Assembly (NCBI GenBank): GCA_017541265.1
Contig: JAFXZK010000091.1
Location: forward strand, 1-62,844
Direction of reading: 5' to 3'
Origin: Bacteroidaceae bacterium
Lineage (GTDB): Bacteria > Bacteroidota > Bacteroidia > Bacteroidales > Bacteroidaceae
Length of the DNA: 62,844 nucleotides
The translations under genes were made by a program, and so were the position numbers. Below are positions 15,451-23,677 of the stretch, one piece after another. How positions within the stretch are numbered: the first letter of the stretch is position 1; each line of letters opens with the position of its first letter. The notes below the pieces were generated by a model. That model searched no databases, was not told the DNA's origin, and saw nothing but the letters and a program-made list of their open reading frames with translations.

Positions 15451-16899
15451 ATGGCCAAGAAAAAAGGACCTGCTATTGTCAGTACTACGAACGAACTCGT
15501 GCAGACGATAGCCAACAACCGCGATTTGGATTTCATCCTTAATCCGGTGAGTTATACACAGATACGCGGCAACTTCTCGTTGGTTCAGACCAACCTGATG
15601 ATTGCCATCATATCGCAGTTGCAAGACCGCATCCGGGAGCAGCTCAGCATGGGCGAGAGCACATTCCTTTTCAAGCCGGAGGATTTGGCCGGCAATCTGC
15701 TCAACTTCGAGATACCGCTTCGCGAGTTGGGCATCAGCCCGAAGAAGTATGATGAGCTGGAGGCGGCCTGCGAGGCGTTGCTGAAGGTGGACATGTCCTA
15801 CAAGCGCTACGACGAATACGAGCGTGTAGAGTATTATGTCAAGCAGAACGTCTTTCACAAGATTGAGTTTCCGAAGGCGGAGATCAATGCCGCGGGCGAG
15901 AAGGTCGCCTACAAGGGCGGTCTGCGCAGGAAGGGAGTCATCAAAATTTCGATGGTCGATGAGAGCGCCCGCGAGATTCTGAACCTGCGCAAGGGCTACA
16001 CCCGCCACTTGAAGGGCATCACCTCCCTCTGCCGCAGCCCCCGCACGCCGCGCCTCTACATCTATCTGAGCGCCTGGCGCAGGATAGGCAGCTGCACCGT
16101 GAACTACATCGACCTGAAGGAGTTCTTCGGTGTGCTCACCTTCAGCAAGGACCACAAGCGCATCGTCGAGAACCGCTACGTCAAGTACGGCGCGTTCCAT
16201 CGCGATGTGCTCGACCCTGTCGTGAAGGAGATGAGGAAGCTCTCGGACGAGGGCAAGGTGGAGTTCTGCTTCGAGTACGAGCCTGTCTATCCGCACGGCG
16301 TCAGTCGCGGCGACCCCGACAGCATCCGCTTTACCATCATCGAAGGCAAGATGGGGCAGGCGCAGCTGCACGAGAATTTCCTGGGCAAGATGCGTGCCAC
16401 GCTCATCACGCGCTACGGCCTTCAGCCGATGGAATGGTCGAGACTGGAGGATCTCATCTACGACGGGCTCGACCTCAAGCCCGAGCTTGCACGCATCGAC
16501 AAGCTCATCGAGGAGAAACAGCCCGACAACGTCCATGCCTACGTCACCGAAGTGCTCTACCGCTGGCTTCAGGAGCAGCAGAAGCCCCGCCAGCCCGAGT
16601 TCGCGGAGGCCGTCGAGGTGAAGGACGAAGAACCGGAACGTCCGTATGTCCAGCCTGTCTATCTGGAGAAGTGGAACCTCTGGATGGAGAAGGCCCGCGA
16701 ACGTCTCGGCGAGGAGTTCTTTAACCGGTACATGACCTGTGCCAGCCTCTGGTCCGTCCGCGACAAGACCGTCTTTGTCTCAGTGCCCAACAGGTTCGTT
16801 TCCGAGCAGTGGGAAGAGCAAATCGACAAAATCAACAGCTTCTTCTACAGCGCCTTCGGCGCCGACAAGAAGATGACATACATCTTCCAGGACGTGTGA
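15451..16899 (+). CDS. RepB-family replication initiator with DnaA domain I-like C-terminus
   Basis: A 482-residue (from 15451) Rep_3/RepB-type initiator: paired winged-helix domains from VSTTNELVQ through LYIYLSAWRRIGSCTVNYID and FGVLTFSKDHKRIVENRYVK, which would bind the iterons just upstream. The last about 75 residues (from EKWNLWMEKARERLGEEFFN, then FVSVPNRFVSEQWEEQIDKI) resemble DnaA domain I, the part of DnaA that contacts the replicative helicase. Such a fusion could load the helicase without DnaA. An ATG at 15403 would add 16 residues, but the promoter at 15390-15421 argues against it. Together with parA this is a full replication-partition unit. Confidence 0.85.
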   Translation: MAKKKGPAIVSTTNELVQTIANNRDLDFILNPVSYTQIRGNFSLVQTNLMIAIISQLQDRIREQLSMGESTFLFKPEDLAGNLLNFEIPLRELGISPKKYDELEAACEALLKVDMSYKRYDEYERVEYYVKQNVFHKIEFPKAEINAAGEKVAYKGGLRRKGVIKISMVDESAREILNLRKGYTRHLKGITSLCRSPRTPRLYIYLSAWRRIGSCTVNYIDLKEFFGVLTFSKDHKRIVENRYVKYGAFHRDVLDPVVKEMRKLSDEGKVEFCFEYEPVYPHGVSRGDPDSIRFTIIEGKMGQAQLHENFLGKMRATLITRYGLQPMEWSRLEDLIYDGLDLKPELARIDKLIEEKQPDNVHAYVTEVLYRWLQEQQKPRQPEFAEAVEVKDEEPERPYVQPVYLEKWNLWMEKARERLGEEFFNRYMTCASLWSVRDKTVFVSVPNRFVSEQWEEQIDKINSFFYSAFGADKKMTYIFQDV

Positions 16900-16945
16900 A
16901 CCACGGATTTCCTTCGACAAACTCAGGATTAAAATGGTGTCTCTG

Positions 16946-16977
16946 TTTGGACAGTTAAGAAAATAGTTGTATCTTTG
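16946..16977 (+). promoter_or_regulatory. Promoter of the restriction-modification genes
   Basis: TTTG (16946-16949), 20-base spacer, TATCTTTG (16970-16977), about 48 bases before the methyltransferase start. Confidence 0.7.
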
Positions 16978-17024
16978 TCGGACAAAAGGAATATCGTCAA
17001 TTAAAAGGCAGGCCGACCGATAAG

Positions 17025-18317
17025 ATGGCAGACACAAGGGAAAATAAGAAGGCAGTCAGTCTCTTCTGTTCCTCGGGAATAGGGGATTTGGGTTTGCAGG
17101 CAAACGGAATAGACACCGTTGTTGCCTGTGAGCTTATGCCTGAACGTGCGCGTTTGTTCCGCCACAACCATCCGGAGGCCAAGATGTTCTGCGGCGATAT
17201 ATGGGAGCTGAAGGACGAAATAGTGAAGCACTATCAGACAACCTTCCCCCAGCCTCCCTTCATCCTGATTGCCACCCCGCCCTGTCAGGGAATGTCATCC
17301 AACGGAATGGGAACAATCCTTAACAATTCAAAGAGGGGAGAGCGTCCCGAATTTGACCCGCGCAACAGGCTGATTATCCCAGCAGTTGAGATTGTGAAGA
17401 GACTAAGGCCGGAATGGGTCATCTTTGAAAATGTACCCAATATGTTGAATACCGTTATAGAGGACGGACAGGGAACAGTCAACATCATTGACTATATAAC
17501 AAGAGAGTTGGGCGACGAATATATAGGAAGGCCGGAAGTGGTAGATGTTGCCAACTACGGCGTGCCGCAGCACCGATACCGGCTGATAACCATACTGACG
17601 CGCACAGAGAAGGGCAAGGCAGAGTTCAAGGAAGCAGGGAAACTTCTGCCAGACTTTACTCATTCGGAGTGCGCCACGATGTTCAGCCAGAAATGGGTTA
17701 CCCTTAGGGATGCAATTGAAGGATTGCCGCCCATCAGTTCAAGAAAAGGGGAAAACATCGACCCAGAAAATCCACTACATAAGGTTCCCGTCTTGGATGA
17801 TGTTAAGATGTCTTGGGTTCATCACACGCCAGAGGGACAGACGGCAATGAACAACCAGTGCATCAATCCAGAGTGTATGTATGAGGGGAATACCTTGCAT
17901 GGTGCCAAGCATAATTCCGAAGGTGTGAATAGGGCAAATACAGACACGCCGCTTTACTGCGAGAAGTGCGGGTCACTATTGCCGCGACCTTACACCGTTG
18001 ACAAAAAAACAGGAGAAAAGAGGATAATGAAGGCATTTACCAGTGCGTACAAGCGTATGTCATGGGATGTGCCTGCAAGCACTCTGACACAAAACTTCCA
18101 GTATGCCTGCTCCGACAACAAACTGCACCCCACCCAGGACAGGGTGCTGTCGTTGTATGAAGGCATGGTAATTCAGACAATAGCCCAGTACCCATACTCT
18201 TTTGAAATAGAAGGGAAGCAAGTAGGCGACGGCCTGATTCGTGACACCATCGGCGAAAGCGTTCCTCCGCTGCTGATAGACAAGATAGCTCAGCACCTTT
18301 TGGAAATCTCGAAATAG
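17025..18317 (+). CDS. Type II DNA (cytosine-5) methyltransferase
   Basis: A 430-residue m5C methyltransferase. Seen motifs: I (VSLFCSSGIGDLGLQANGID, a variant of FxGxG), IV (TPPCQGMSSNG, with the catalytic Cys of PCQ), VI (FENVPNML), VIII (YGVPQHRYRLI) and a C-terminal motif X-like segment (GDGLIRDTIGESVPPLLIDK). Between VIII and X lies a target-recognition region with a probable zinc ribbon (CINPEC ... CEKCG). It protects DNA from the endonuclease encoded next. The recognition sequence cannot be read from the protein. Both genes form a compact insert between the replication initiator and the msrC-like gene. Confidence 0.92.
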   Translation: MADTRENKKAVSLFCSSGIGDLGLQANGIDTVVACELMPERARLFRHNHPEAKMFCGDIWELKDEIVKHYQTTFPQPPFILIATPPCQGMSSNGMGTILNNSKRGERPEFDPRNRLIIPAVEIVKRLRPEWVIFENVPNMLNTVIEDGQGTVNIIDYITRELGDEYIGRPEVVDVANYGVPQHRYRLITILTRTEKGKAEFKEAGKLLPDFTHSECATMFSQKWVTLRDAIEGLPPISSRKGENIDPENPLHKVPVLDDVKMSWVHHTPEGQTAMNNQCINPECMYEGNTLHGAKHNSEGVNRANTDTPLYCEKCGSLLPRPYTVDKKTGEKRIMKAFTSAYKRMSWDVPASTLTQNFQYACSDNKLHPTQDRVLSLYEGMVIQTIAQYPYSFEIEGKQVGDGLIRDTIGESVPPLLIDKIAQHLLEISK

Positions 18318-18544
18318 GAATAAACAAAAACAAGATATGTATGTAACAACTTAGGAATGATATTATCCATGACCTGATAGAGTATCAGAATTAGCACTTC
18401 AAAAAGACTCCAGGTTGTCCGGGTTCAATGGATATTCACGCTCCAACAGAGGGCGTGGATAGACAGATTGTTGTCTGGAGTGGGTCGTGCTAAACCTTGA
18501 TACCAACAATCGCTACCATGCCCTCTTTTCAAATACAAGCTATT

Positions 18545-19342
18545 ATGAAAAGAGACTACATCCAAAACCCAAGAACGAGTGTCGCTTACGAGGGCGTACC
18601 AGTACTGACGGCACAAGAAGTTGTTGATGCAATGAATGTCGCAAACAATGCAATTAAGGATTTGAGTGACACGACCATGAAATTCGACATAAACATCTTC
18701 GAGACACTGGGTATGAGAAACCTCAGTGGCATGGTTGGGGAGTATTTTGCCAGAAGCGTTGTGAAGGTATCAAGCGGCAAGCTTGAATCCAATCCCCACC
18801 AGGATGGCTATCCTGACTTGCTCTTGGTTGACACCAGACAGAAGAAGGAGTATTTGGACACACTCTTTATTATGAAGGACGGCAAACGACATCCTATTGA
18901 CAAAGAGCATTTCAGCCCGTTTCAGTACGGAGGCATTGAAGTGAAGGCCACTTGTGGAGACACACCGTCAGCCAAAAAGGTTCCCAAACCTCTGATAGGA
19001 GAACAGCGTGTAGGTCTTGTTAATAGTTTTAACTGGAAGGCCCATCACAGGGAAACCAATCATCTGCTTGCTGTCCTATGGGATTTCATAGACGGCTTGC
19101 CGACGTATGTGGCAGCTTTCTATCAAGAGGGGCTTGAGGTGGACGACTGGGGTAGGCTTGTAAAGCCAAAAGATGGAGGTGGCAGAACAACCAGTGTGTC
19201 TGTTATGAAATCATCAGGAGTTAAGAAAATGTGCAGCAACTGGGTAGCTGTCATCAACGACGAGAAGTATATCGATTTACTGTCTAATAGGAAATGGATA
19301 GGCTACAGGGTTGATAGTGTTGCTCCAATGAAGAAGAAATAA
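18545..19342 (+). CDS. Type II restriction endonuclease (PD-(D/E)XK)
   Basis: A 265-residue protein directly downstream of the methyltransferase on the same strand. The catalytic core is visible as GYPDLLLVD followed about 45 residues later by YGGIEVKATCG, that is PD-x(n)-ExK. Its pairing with an m5C methyltransferase makes it the cognate nuclease; the exact family is not recognised. The start MKRDYIQNPRTSV at 18545 is preferred over an upstream ATG at 18497. The 227-base gap after the methyltransferase is unusual and could hold a separate weak promoter. The stop codon abuts the ATG of the next gene (TAAATG). Confidence 0.82.
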   Translation: MKRDYIQNPRTSVAYEGVPVLTAQEVVDAMNVANNAIKDLSDTTMKFDINIFETLGMRNLSGMVGEYFARSVVKVSSGKLESNPHQDGYPDLLLVDTRQKKEYLDTLFIMKDGKRHPIDKEHFSPFQYGGIEVKATCGDTPSAKKVPKPLIGEQRVGLVNSFNWKAHHRETNHLLAVLWDFIDGLPTYVAAFYQEGLEVDDWGRLVKPKDGGGRTTSVSVMKSSGVKKMCSNWVAVINDEKYIDLLSNRKWIGYRVDSVAPMKKK

Positions 19343-19813
19343 ATGGAATCGTTAGTTATTCAAGGTTCGACGAAGCAGGAGCGCTACGAATCGCTCCTGC
19401 CTCAGATAGCTTCAGTTGTCGATGGCGAGGCAGACCTCATAGCCAATATGGCGAACGTGGCGGCCATGCTCCACGAGACGTTCGACTTCTGGTGGACGGG
19501 CTTCTATCGTGTCGAGGGCGAGGAGCTGGTGCTCGGTCCGTTCCAAGGCCCGATGGCCTGCACGAGAATAAGAAAGGGTAGGGGAGTGTGCGGCACGGCT
19601 TGGGCGAAGGCAGAGACGCAGGTTGTGCCCGACGTTGATAAGTTCCCCGGTCACATTGCCTGCTCTTCGGCTTCGAGAAGCGAGATTGTCGTGCCTGTTT
19701 TCCGAGAGGGAATGGTCATCGCCGTCCTTGACATCGACAGCGCCGAACTCAACACTTTCGACCAGACCGACCGCCTGCACTTAGAGCAAATCGTGCAATT
19801 GCTAAAGGCGTAG
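19343..19813 (+). CDS. msrC: Free methionine-(R)-sulfoxide reductase (GAF domain)
   Basis: A 156-residue GAF-domain enzyme of the fRMsr/YebR family, which reduces free Met-R-sulfoxide in the cytoplasm. The cysteines of the family are present: C in PMACTRIRKGRGVCGTAW (two Cys) and HIACSSASRSEIVVP, as is the IDSAELNTFDQTD ending. Length is normal. The ATG follows immediately after the stop of the restriction gene with no space for its own promoter, which suggests that the restriction-modification unit was inserted just in front of it. A terminator follows. Confidence 0.93.
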   Translation: MESLVIQGSTKQERYESLLPQIASVVDGEADLIANMANVAAMLHETFDFWWTGFYRVEGEELVLGPFQGPMACTRIRKGRGVCGTAWAKAETQVVPDVDKFPGHIACSSASRSEIVVPVFREGMVIAVLDIDSAELNTFDQTDRLHLEQIVQLLKA

Positions 19814-19819
19814 CACTTC

Positions 19820-19839
19820 AAGACGTGTTACGTCTTTTT
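19820..19839 (+). terminator. Terminator after msrC
   Basis: Stem AAGACGT-GTT-ACGTCTT followed by TTT, 7 bases after the stop. Confidence 0.75.
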
Positions 19840-19850
19840 GTCGTGATTTG

Positions 19851-19882
19851 TTTGGCTTATTGCTCATTTATTTGTATCTTTG
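19851..19882 (+). promoter_or_regulatory. Promoter of the GH43 gene
   Basis: TTTG (19851-19854), 20-base spacer, TATCTTTG (19875-19882). It supports ATG 19907 rather than the upstream frame. Confidence 0.75.
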
Positions 19883-19906
19883 TACGCAGAAAAACAAATC
19901 TTACTT

Positions 19907-21508
19907 ATGAAAAAGTTAGCAACTCTGTTATTTGCGTGTCTGTCTATCCTGACTGTTCAGGCACAAGTTGAAAAGCCAACCAATCCGAGCGACGCGGGCG
20001 ACTGCTACATCAACCCCATCGTCCGTGCCGACTATCCCGACCCGGATGTGATTCGCGTCGGCACGACCTACTACATGGTCAGCACCACGATGCAGCTCTT
20101 CCCAGGCGCAACCATTCTGAAGAGCGAGGACCTTGTCAACTGGGAGTACTGCGCCCAGCCACTGAAGGCGTTGCTTGACGACGACCGCTACAACCTGCGC
20201 AACGGGCAGAATGCCTATGCGAAGGGTATGTGGGCATCGACGATGAAGTACCACAACGGCAAGTTCTGGCTCCTCGTCAACGGCAACGACGACCGCGCCT
20301 GGCTGCTCTCGGCAACGAACCCCGAGGGCGAATGGGACGTGAAGCGCCTCTCGCGCAACTATTACGACCCGGGAATGCTCTTCGACGGCGACAAGGTCTA
20401 TATCGCGTGCGGCTACTGCAACATCTCGATGTGCGAACTCGACAAGGACTTCAACTTCATTCAGGAGAAGGAAATCATCGTCAGGGAGCGCTCGGGGCTT
20501 GAGGGCTGCCACGTCTATAAGATTGGCGACTACTATTATATCTATGCCACTTACGGCGGCTTCCCGAGCGGGCAGGCGGCTTTCCGTGCGAAGAGTCCTT
20601 TCGGGCCGTTCGAGGAGAAGATGCTCGTCGAGAAGCACTACGACGGACAGATCAACACCATCCACCAGGGCGCCCTCTTCGAGGATGTGGAAGGCAAGTG
20701 GTGGACAGTGATGCAGGAAGACCTTGGCGCGTTCGGTCGCTTCCCCAACCTGCTGCCCGTCACTTGGCAGGACGGCTGGCCTGTCGTGGCAGAAGGCAAG
20801 AGACCGCCCGTCAGCTTCGTTGACAAGGTTCCTCGTCCGAGGATTCAGAATAACCCGAGTACTCAGAAGGTTCTTCCGACCTCTGACGACTTCAGCGGAA
20901 AGGAATTAGGGATGCAGTGGCAATGGAACCACAATCCCGTTCCATCGGCTTGGAGTCTCACAGAGCGTCCGGGCTGGCTGCGGCTGAAGACGACAGGCAT
21001 TTCCCAGGAACTTCATCAGGCGCAGGGCATGCTCACGCAGCGCATCTTCGCCGACCCCGAGCGACCTTCTTTAGGCACGGTTCGTGTTGACGTCAAAGAC
21101 CTCAAGGAAGGCGACCGCGCAGGCATCTGCATCTTTCAGGACCCGTATGCTTATATCTGCGTGGAGAAGACCTCCTCTAAGGGGAGAACAAAAGGCTCTG
21201 CTTATCAGCTCGTTTGGCGACAGGACAAGGTTCGCAATGCCGGCAGAGACTTCGAGGCAGCAGAAAAGGTTCTGCCGATAAAGCCGAAAAAGGGCATCGT
21301 TTATCTTCGCGGAGCCATAAAATACGGTGAGAACAAGGCTCACTTCCTCTATTCCCTCGACGGCAAGAAATGGGAACCTTTCGGCGGCGAGACACCGCAG
21401 ACCTTCAACCTCTCCGTCTTCGTCGGCTCCCGGTTCGGCATCTTCTGCTACGCCACCAAGCAAGCCGGCGGCTATGCCGACTTCGACTGGTTCAGTACGG
21501 AGCCATAG
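19907..21508 (+). CDS. Secreted GH43 glycosidase with beta-sandwich C-terminal domain
   Basis: A 533-residue protein: signal peptide (MKKLATLLFACLSILTVQAQ), a five-bladed GH43 propeller (about 30-315) and a C-terminal concanavalin-like beta-sandwich (about 335-530) as in GH43 xylosidases and arabinofuranosidases. The catalytic base Asp is in ADYPDPDVIRV, the transition-state Asp probably in YYDPGMLFDG, and the acid Glu in SGLEGCHVYK. The QLFPGATILKSEDLVNWE pattern suggests an exo-acting alpha-arabinofuranosidase or beta-xylosidase. A short CCTCTAAGGGGAG stretch (protein SSKGRTKGS, near 21174) looks like a small insert. Monocistronic with a very strong terminator; it may cooperate with the glycanases at 29-45 kb. 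Confidence 0.88.
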   Translation: MKKLATLLFACLSILTVQAQVEKPTNPSDAGDCYINPIVRADYPDPDVIRVGTTYYMVSTTMQLFPGATILKSEDLVNWEYCAQPLKALLDDDRYNLRNGQNAYAKGMWASTMKYHNGKFWLLVNGNDDRAWLLSATNPEGEWDVKRLSRNYYDPGMLFDGDKVYIACGYCNISMCELDKDFNFIQEKEIIVRERSGLEGCHVYKIGDYYYIYATYGGFPSGQAAFRAKSPFGPFEEKMLVEKHYDGQINTIHQGALFEDVEGKWWTVMQEDLGAFGRFPNLLPVTWQDGWPVVAEGKRPPVSFVDKVPRPRIQNNPSTQKVLPTSDDFSGKELGMQWQWNHNPVPSAWSLTERPGWLRLKTTGISQELHQAQGMLTQRIFADPERPSLGTVRVDVKDLKEGDRAGICIFQDPYAYICVEKTSSKGRTKGSAYQLVWRQDKVRNAGRDFEAAEKVLPIKPKKGIVYLRGAIKYGENKAHFLYSLDGKKWEPFGGETPQTFNLSVFVGSRFGIFCYATKQAGGYADFDWFSTEP

Positions 21509-21530
21509 TCTTCTATAATACATTGTCTTA

Positions 21531-21571
21531 ATGTTCACCAACTGGTGTAACACCAGTTGGTGAACATTTTT
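21531..21571 (+). terminator. Strong terminator with 17-base perfect stem
   Basis: TGTTCACCAACTGGTG-TAA-CACCAGTTGGTGAACA followed by TTTTTA, 23 bases after the GH43 stop. Confidence 0.9.
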
Positions 21572-21873
21572 ATATATAAGAATTCTTCCTTATATTCAGA
21601 CTGTTGGTTAATTTCAGAAGTGATTGATGCCACAACCATCTCGGGGTATGTGATTTACAAGATACAGGTTTGGAATAAGGTCTCAACAACAACGCTTAAC
21701 AAAGCTTGCTCAGGACGGGTATGGAAAGTAAAAACGAGTAAAGAATTCTTTGACTTACTGGGACAAACGGATAATCAAGAAATTGAAAATTGACAAAATC
21801 CTGAGGTAAATCGTGATAATATCGCGGAAAATGTGTATCTTTGCAGCGGAAATTCATTTTCAGCGCATAGAAT

Positions 21874-22152
21874 ATGACGACTAGACGCGAGAAGTCGAAG
21901 CCGCAGAAGCCGCAACAGAACAAACAGCAGGAAGCTGCGGAAGCAACGGAACAGAAACCGATAGTGAACCCGCGAAAGGAAAAATTTGCTGACTTCTTAA
22001 TTGATGTCGCAAAGTATGTACTTACCGGCGTGGTCATCACTTCACTCTTCAACGATGTCACAGACAAGACAACCATCTACTTAGTAGGTTTGGGCGTCGT
22101 GTGCCTGACATTGCTGTTAGGATTAAGTTTAACAAGTAAAAGAAAGGACTAA
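21874..22152 (+). CDS. DUF6722-like small membrane protein
   Basis: A 92-residue protein with a charged, Gln- and Lys-rich cytoplasmic N-terminus (about 1-40), then DFLIDVAKYVLTGVVITSLF and TTIYLVGLGVVCLTLLLGLSL, two transmembrane helices forming a hairpin, and a basic tail. This resembles the DUF6722 family of Bacteroidales. A -7 box TATCTTTG at 21836-21843 precedes it. It is followed 4 bases later by a still smaller membrane protein, and in my recollection the two occur together in Bacteroides. Function unknown. Confidence 0.7.
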   Translation: MTTRREKSKPQKPQQNKQQEAAEATEQKPIVNPRKEKFADFLIDVAKYVLTGVVITSLFNDVTDKTTIYLVGLGVVCLTLLLGLSLTSKRKD

Positions 22153-22156
22153 TAGT

Positions 22157-22270
22157 ATGGGAATGTATTTAGTTGGACTATTTGTTGGTTTGCCGTGCTT
22201 GATAGCACTCATCTATTTGTGGCTAACCCCTCCAGGAAGACGCTGGATGCGAATGAACGGCCTTCTTTGA
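22157..22270 (+). CDS. 37-residue single-span membrane protein
   Basis: ATG 22157 to TGA 22268-22270 encodes MGMYLVGLFVGLPCLIALIY followed by LWLTPPGRRWMRMNGLL. It has one hydrophobic helix and a basic tail with the conserved-looking LTPPGRRWMRMNGL ending. It begins 4 bases after the DUF6722-like stop, so the two are likely translated together. Too short for normal ORF filters. Function unknown; small-subunit or regulatory membrane peptide is possible. Confidence 0.6.
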   Translation: MGMYLVGLFVGLPCLIALIYLWLTPPGRRWMRMNGLL

Positions 22271-22295
22271 GCCGCACTCCTCCGAGAATTATCCG

Positions 22296-22327
22296 CCGCC
22301 GAGACGTCCGCTAAGATGTTCCGGCGG
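22296..22327. terminator. Possible terminator between convergent genes
   Basis: CCGCCG and CGGCGG pair around a 20-base loop and are followed by CTTCCGTTTTG. It lies between the 37-residue gene and the convergent transporter gene. Confidence 0.4.
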
Positions 22328-22372
22328 CTTCCGTTTTGTCTCAGGAAGGTGATGAATGGGCGAAGCACGCTC

Positions 22373-23641
22373 TTATTCTATGAACGACGGGTCGATTTTC
22401 GAGAACTCCTGTTGTGCTTCTTCGTAGTCGATGGCTTCCTTGTTCTTTGGAATGGAGAAGGTGAGGAGCAGGGCGATGAGGTAGAGCGCGGCAAGCACGA
22501 CGTAGAGGTACTCGTAGGGCTTTTCCCATTGATTGATGATGAGGTTGGAGAGCTGGTTGCCGCTCAAGCCTGCCCACGCCCATGCGCTGAGTGCCAAGCC
22601 GTGGATGGTGCTTATCTTCTCCATGCCGAACTTGCTCTGCAAGAGCGTTGGCAATGTCGAGAAGCCGCCGCCATAGCCTGCATTGATGACGCAAAGCATC
22701 AGCACGATGACGAAAGTTGAAAGATTGAAAAGTTGAAAAGTTGAAAAGGCAAAGCCCAGGAGCATGGCAAGCACAGACGAGGCAAGTAGTATCTTGTAGA
22801 TGGTCTGCTTGTTCTCTGTATAGTCCGACACGGTGGAGTAGCCGAAGCGTCCTGCCGTGTTGAAGAAGGCGGTGAGCGACGACAGCAGTCCAATCATGAC
22901 AGCAGCGATGCCGACCGTCACGGCGATGTTCTTCTCGAAGGCGATAAGCGCCAGGCCGCAGGTGATGTTGATGTAGAACACGAACCAGATCTTCAGGAAT
23001 GTGCCGTTCTTGAGTACCTGCCAGTAGTCCTTGAGTTTCCATCTCACCTTCGGCTCCACCCAGTCCGCGGGCTTCTTGATGAGCCAGGCCGCCGTGAGCA
23101 TCGAGAAGATGCTGATGACGGACATCGAGACGAGCGTCGTGGAGATGTCGTAACGTGCAGTACACCATTCGATGTAGGGCGAGAAGATGACCTTCGACAG
23201 CCCGAATCCGCTGATGGCGATGCCTGTGGCGAGGCCCTTGTGCTCCTTGAACCACAGCATGAGCGTCTTGACCGGAGAGAGATAGCCTATGCCCAGTCCG
23301 ACGCCCATCAGGCAGCCGTAGCTCAGCATGATGCCCAGCACGCTCTTCGAGTAGATGGAGAAGACTGTGAGCAGCAGGCCTGTGCTGAAGCAGAGGCACG
23401 AGACGACCGAAGCCGCCGTAACGTTTTTCTCGACGAACCTGCCTCCGAAGGCTGCCGACATGCCGAGGAAGAAGATGGCCAGCGAGAAGGCGAACTCAAT
23501 TTCCTTCACGGAGCAGCCGACCTCGGTTGCAATGTCGCCCTTGAGCAGCGACCAGCAATAGACGCTGCCGATGCAGGCGTGAATCAGCAATGCAGGCACA
23601 GCCGCCCGCATCCATTTGTTGTTCAAGTATGAAGCTTTCAT
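22373..23641 (-). CDS. MFS transporter, OxlT-like (oxalate/formate antiporter group)
   Basis: A 422-residue (from MKASYLNNKW; 428 from the alternative ATG at 23659) twelve-helix major facilitator. The N-terminal HACIGSVYCWSLLKGDIATE and the central LKDYWQVLKN...FLKIWFVFYINITCGLALI are typical of the oxalate:formate antiporter-like family, which exchanges small carboxylates. A predicted helix contains FAFSTFQLFNLSTFVIVLM, encoded by a short tandem repeat (GTTGAAAA units at 22715-22748) that looks inserted. The substrate is unknown. It is on the same strand as the secreted hydrolase genes upstream, 36 bases after the gene ending at 23678, and may be their last gene. Confidence 0.82.
   Translation of the reverse strand: MKASYLNNKWMRAAVPALLIHACIGSVYCWSLLKGDIATEVGCSVKEIEFAFSLAIFFLGMSAAFGGRFVEKNVTAASVVSCLCFSTGLLLTVFSIYSKSVLGIMLSYGCLMGVGLGIGYLSPVKTLMLWFKEHKGLATGIAISGFGLSKVIFSPYIEWCTARYDISTTLVSMSVISIFSMLTAAWLIKKPADWVEPKVRWKLKDYWQVLKNGTFLKIWFVFYINITCGLALIAFEKNIAVTVGIAAVMIGLLSSLTAFFNTAGRFGYSTVSDYTENKQTIYKILLASSVLAMLLGFAFSTFQLFNLSTFVIVLMLCVINAGYGGGFSTLPTLLQSKFGMEKISTIHGLALSAWAWAGLSGNQLSNLIINQWEKPYEYLYVVLAALYLIALLLTFSIPKNKEAIDYEEAQQEFSKIDPSFIE
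22715..22748. repeat. 8-base tandem repeat inside the MFS gene
   Basis: Four near-identical GTTGAAAA units. The period is not a multiple of three, so gain or loss of one unit would shift the frame of the transporter. Confidence 0.7.
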
Positions 23642-23677
23642 GTTTGTGTGGTTAATCATTCTGACGGTGAAGCAGGT

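Noticed and set aside
21557-21793. 78-residue ORF after the GH43 gene.
   Set aside because: Its start lies inside the right arm of the strong GH43 terminator, no promoter precedes it and no family is recognised. Left out, though a real small protein cannot be excluded.
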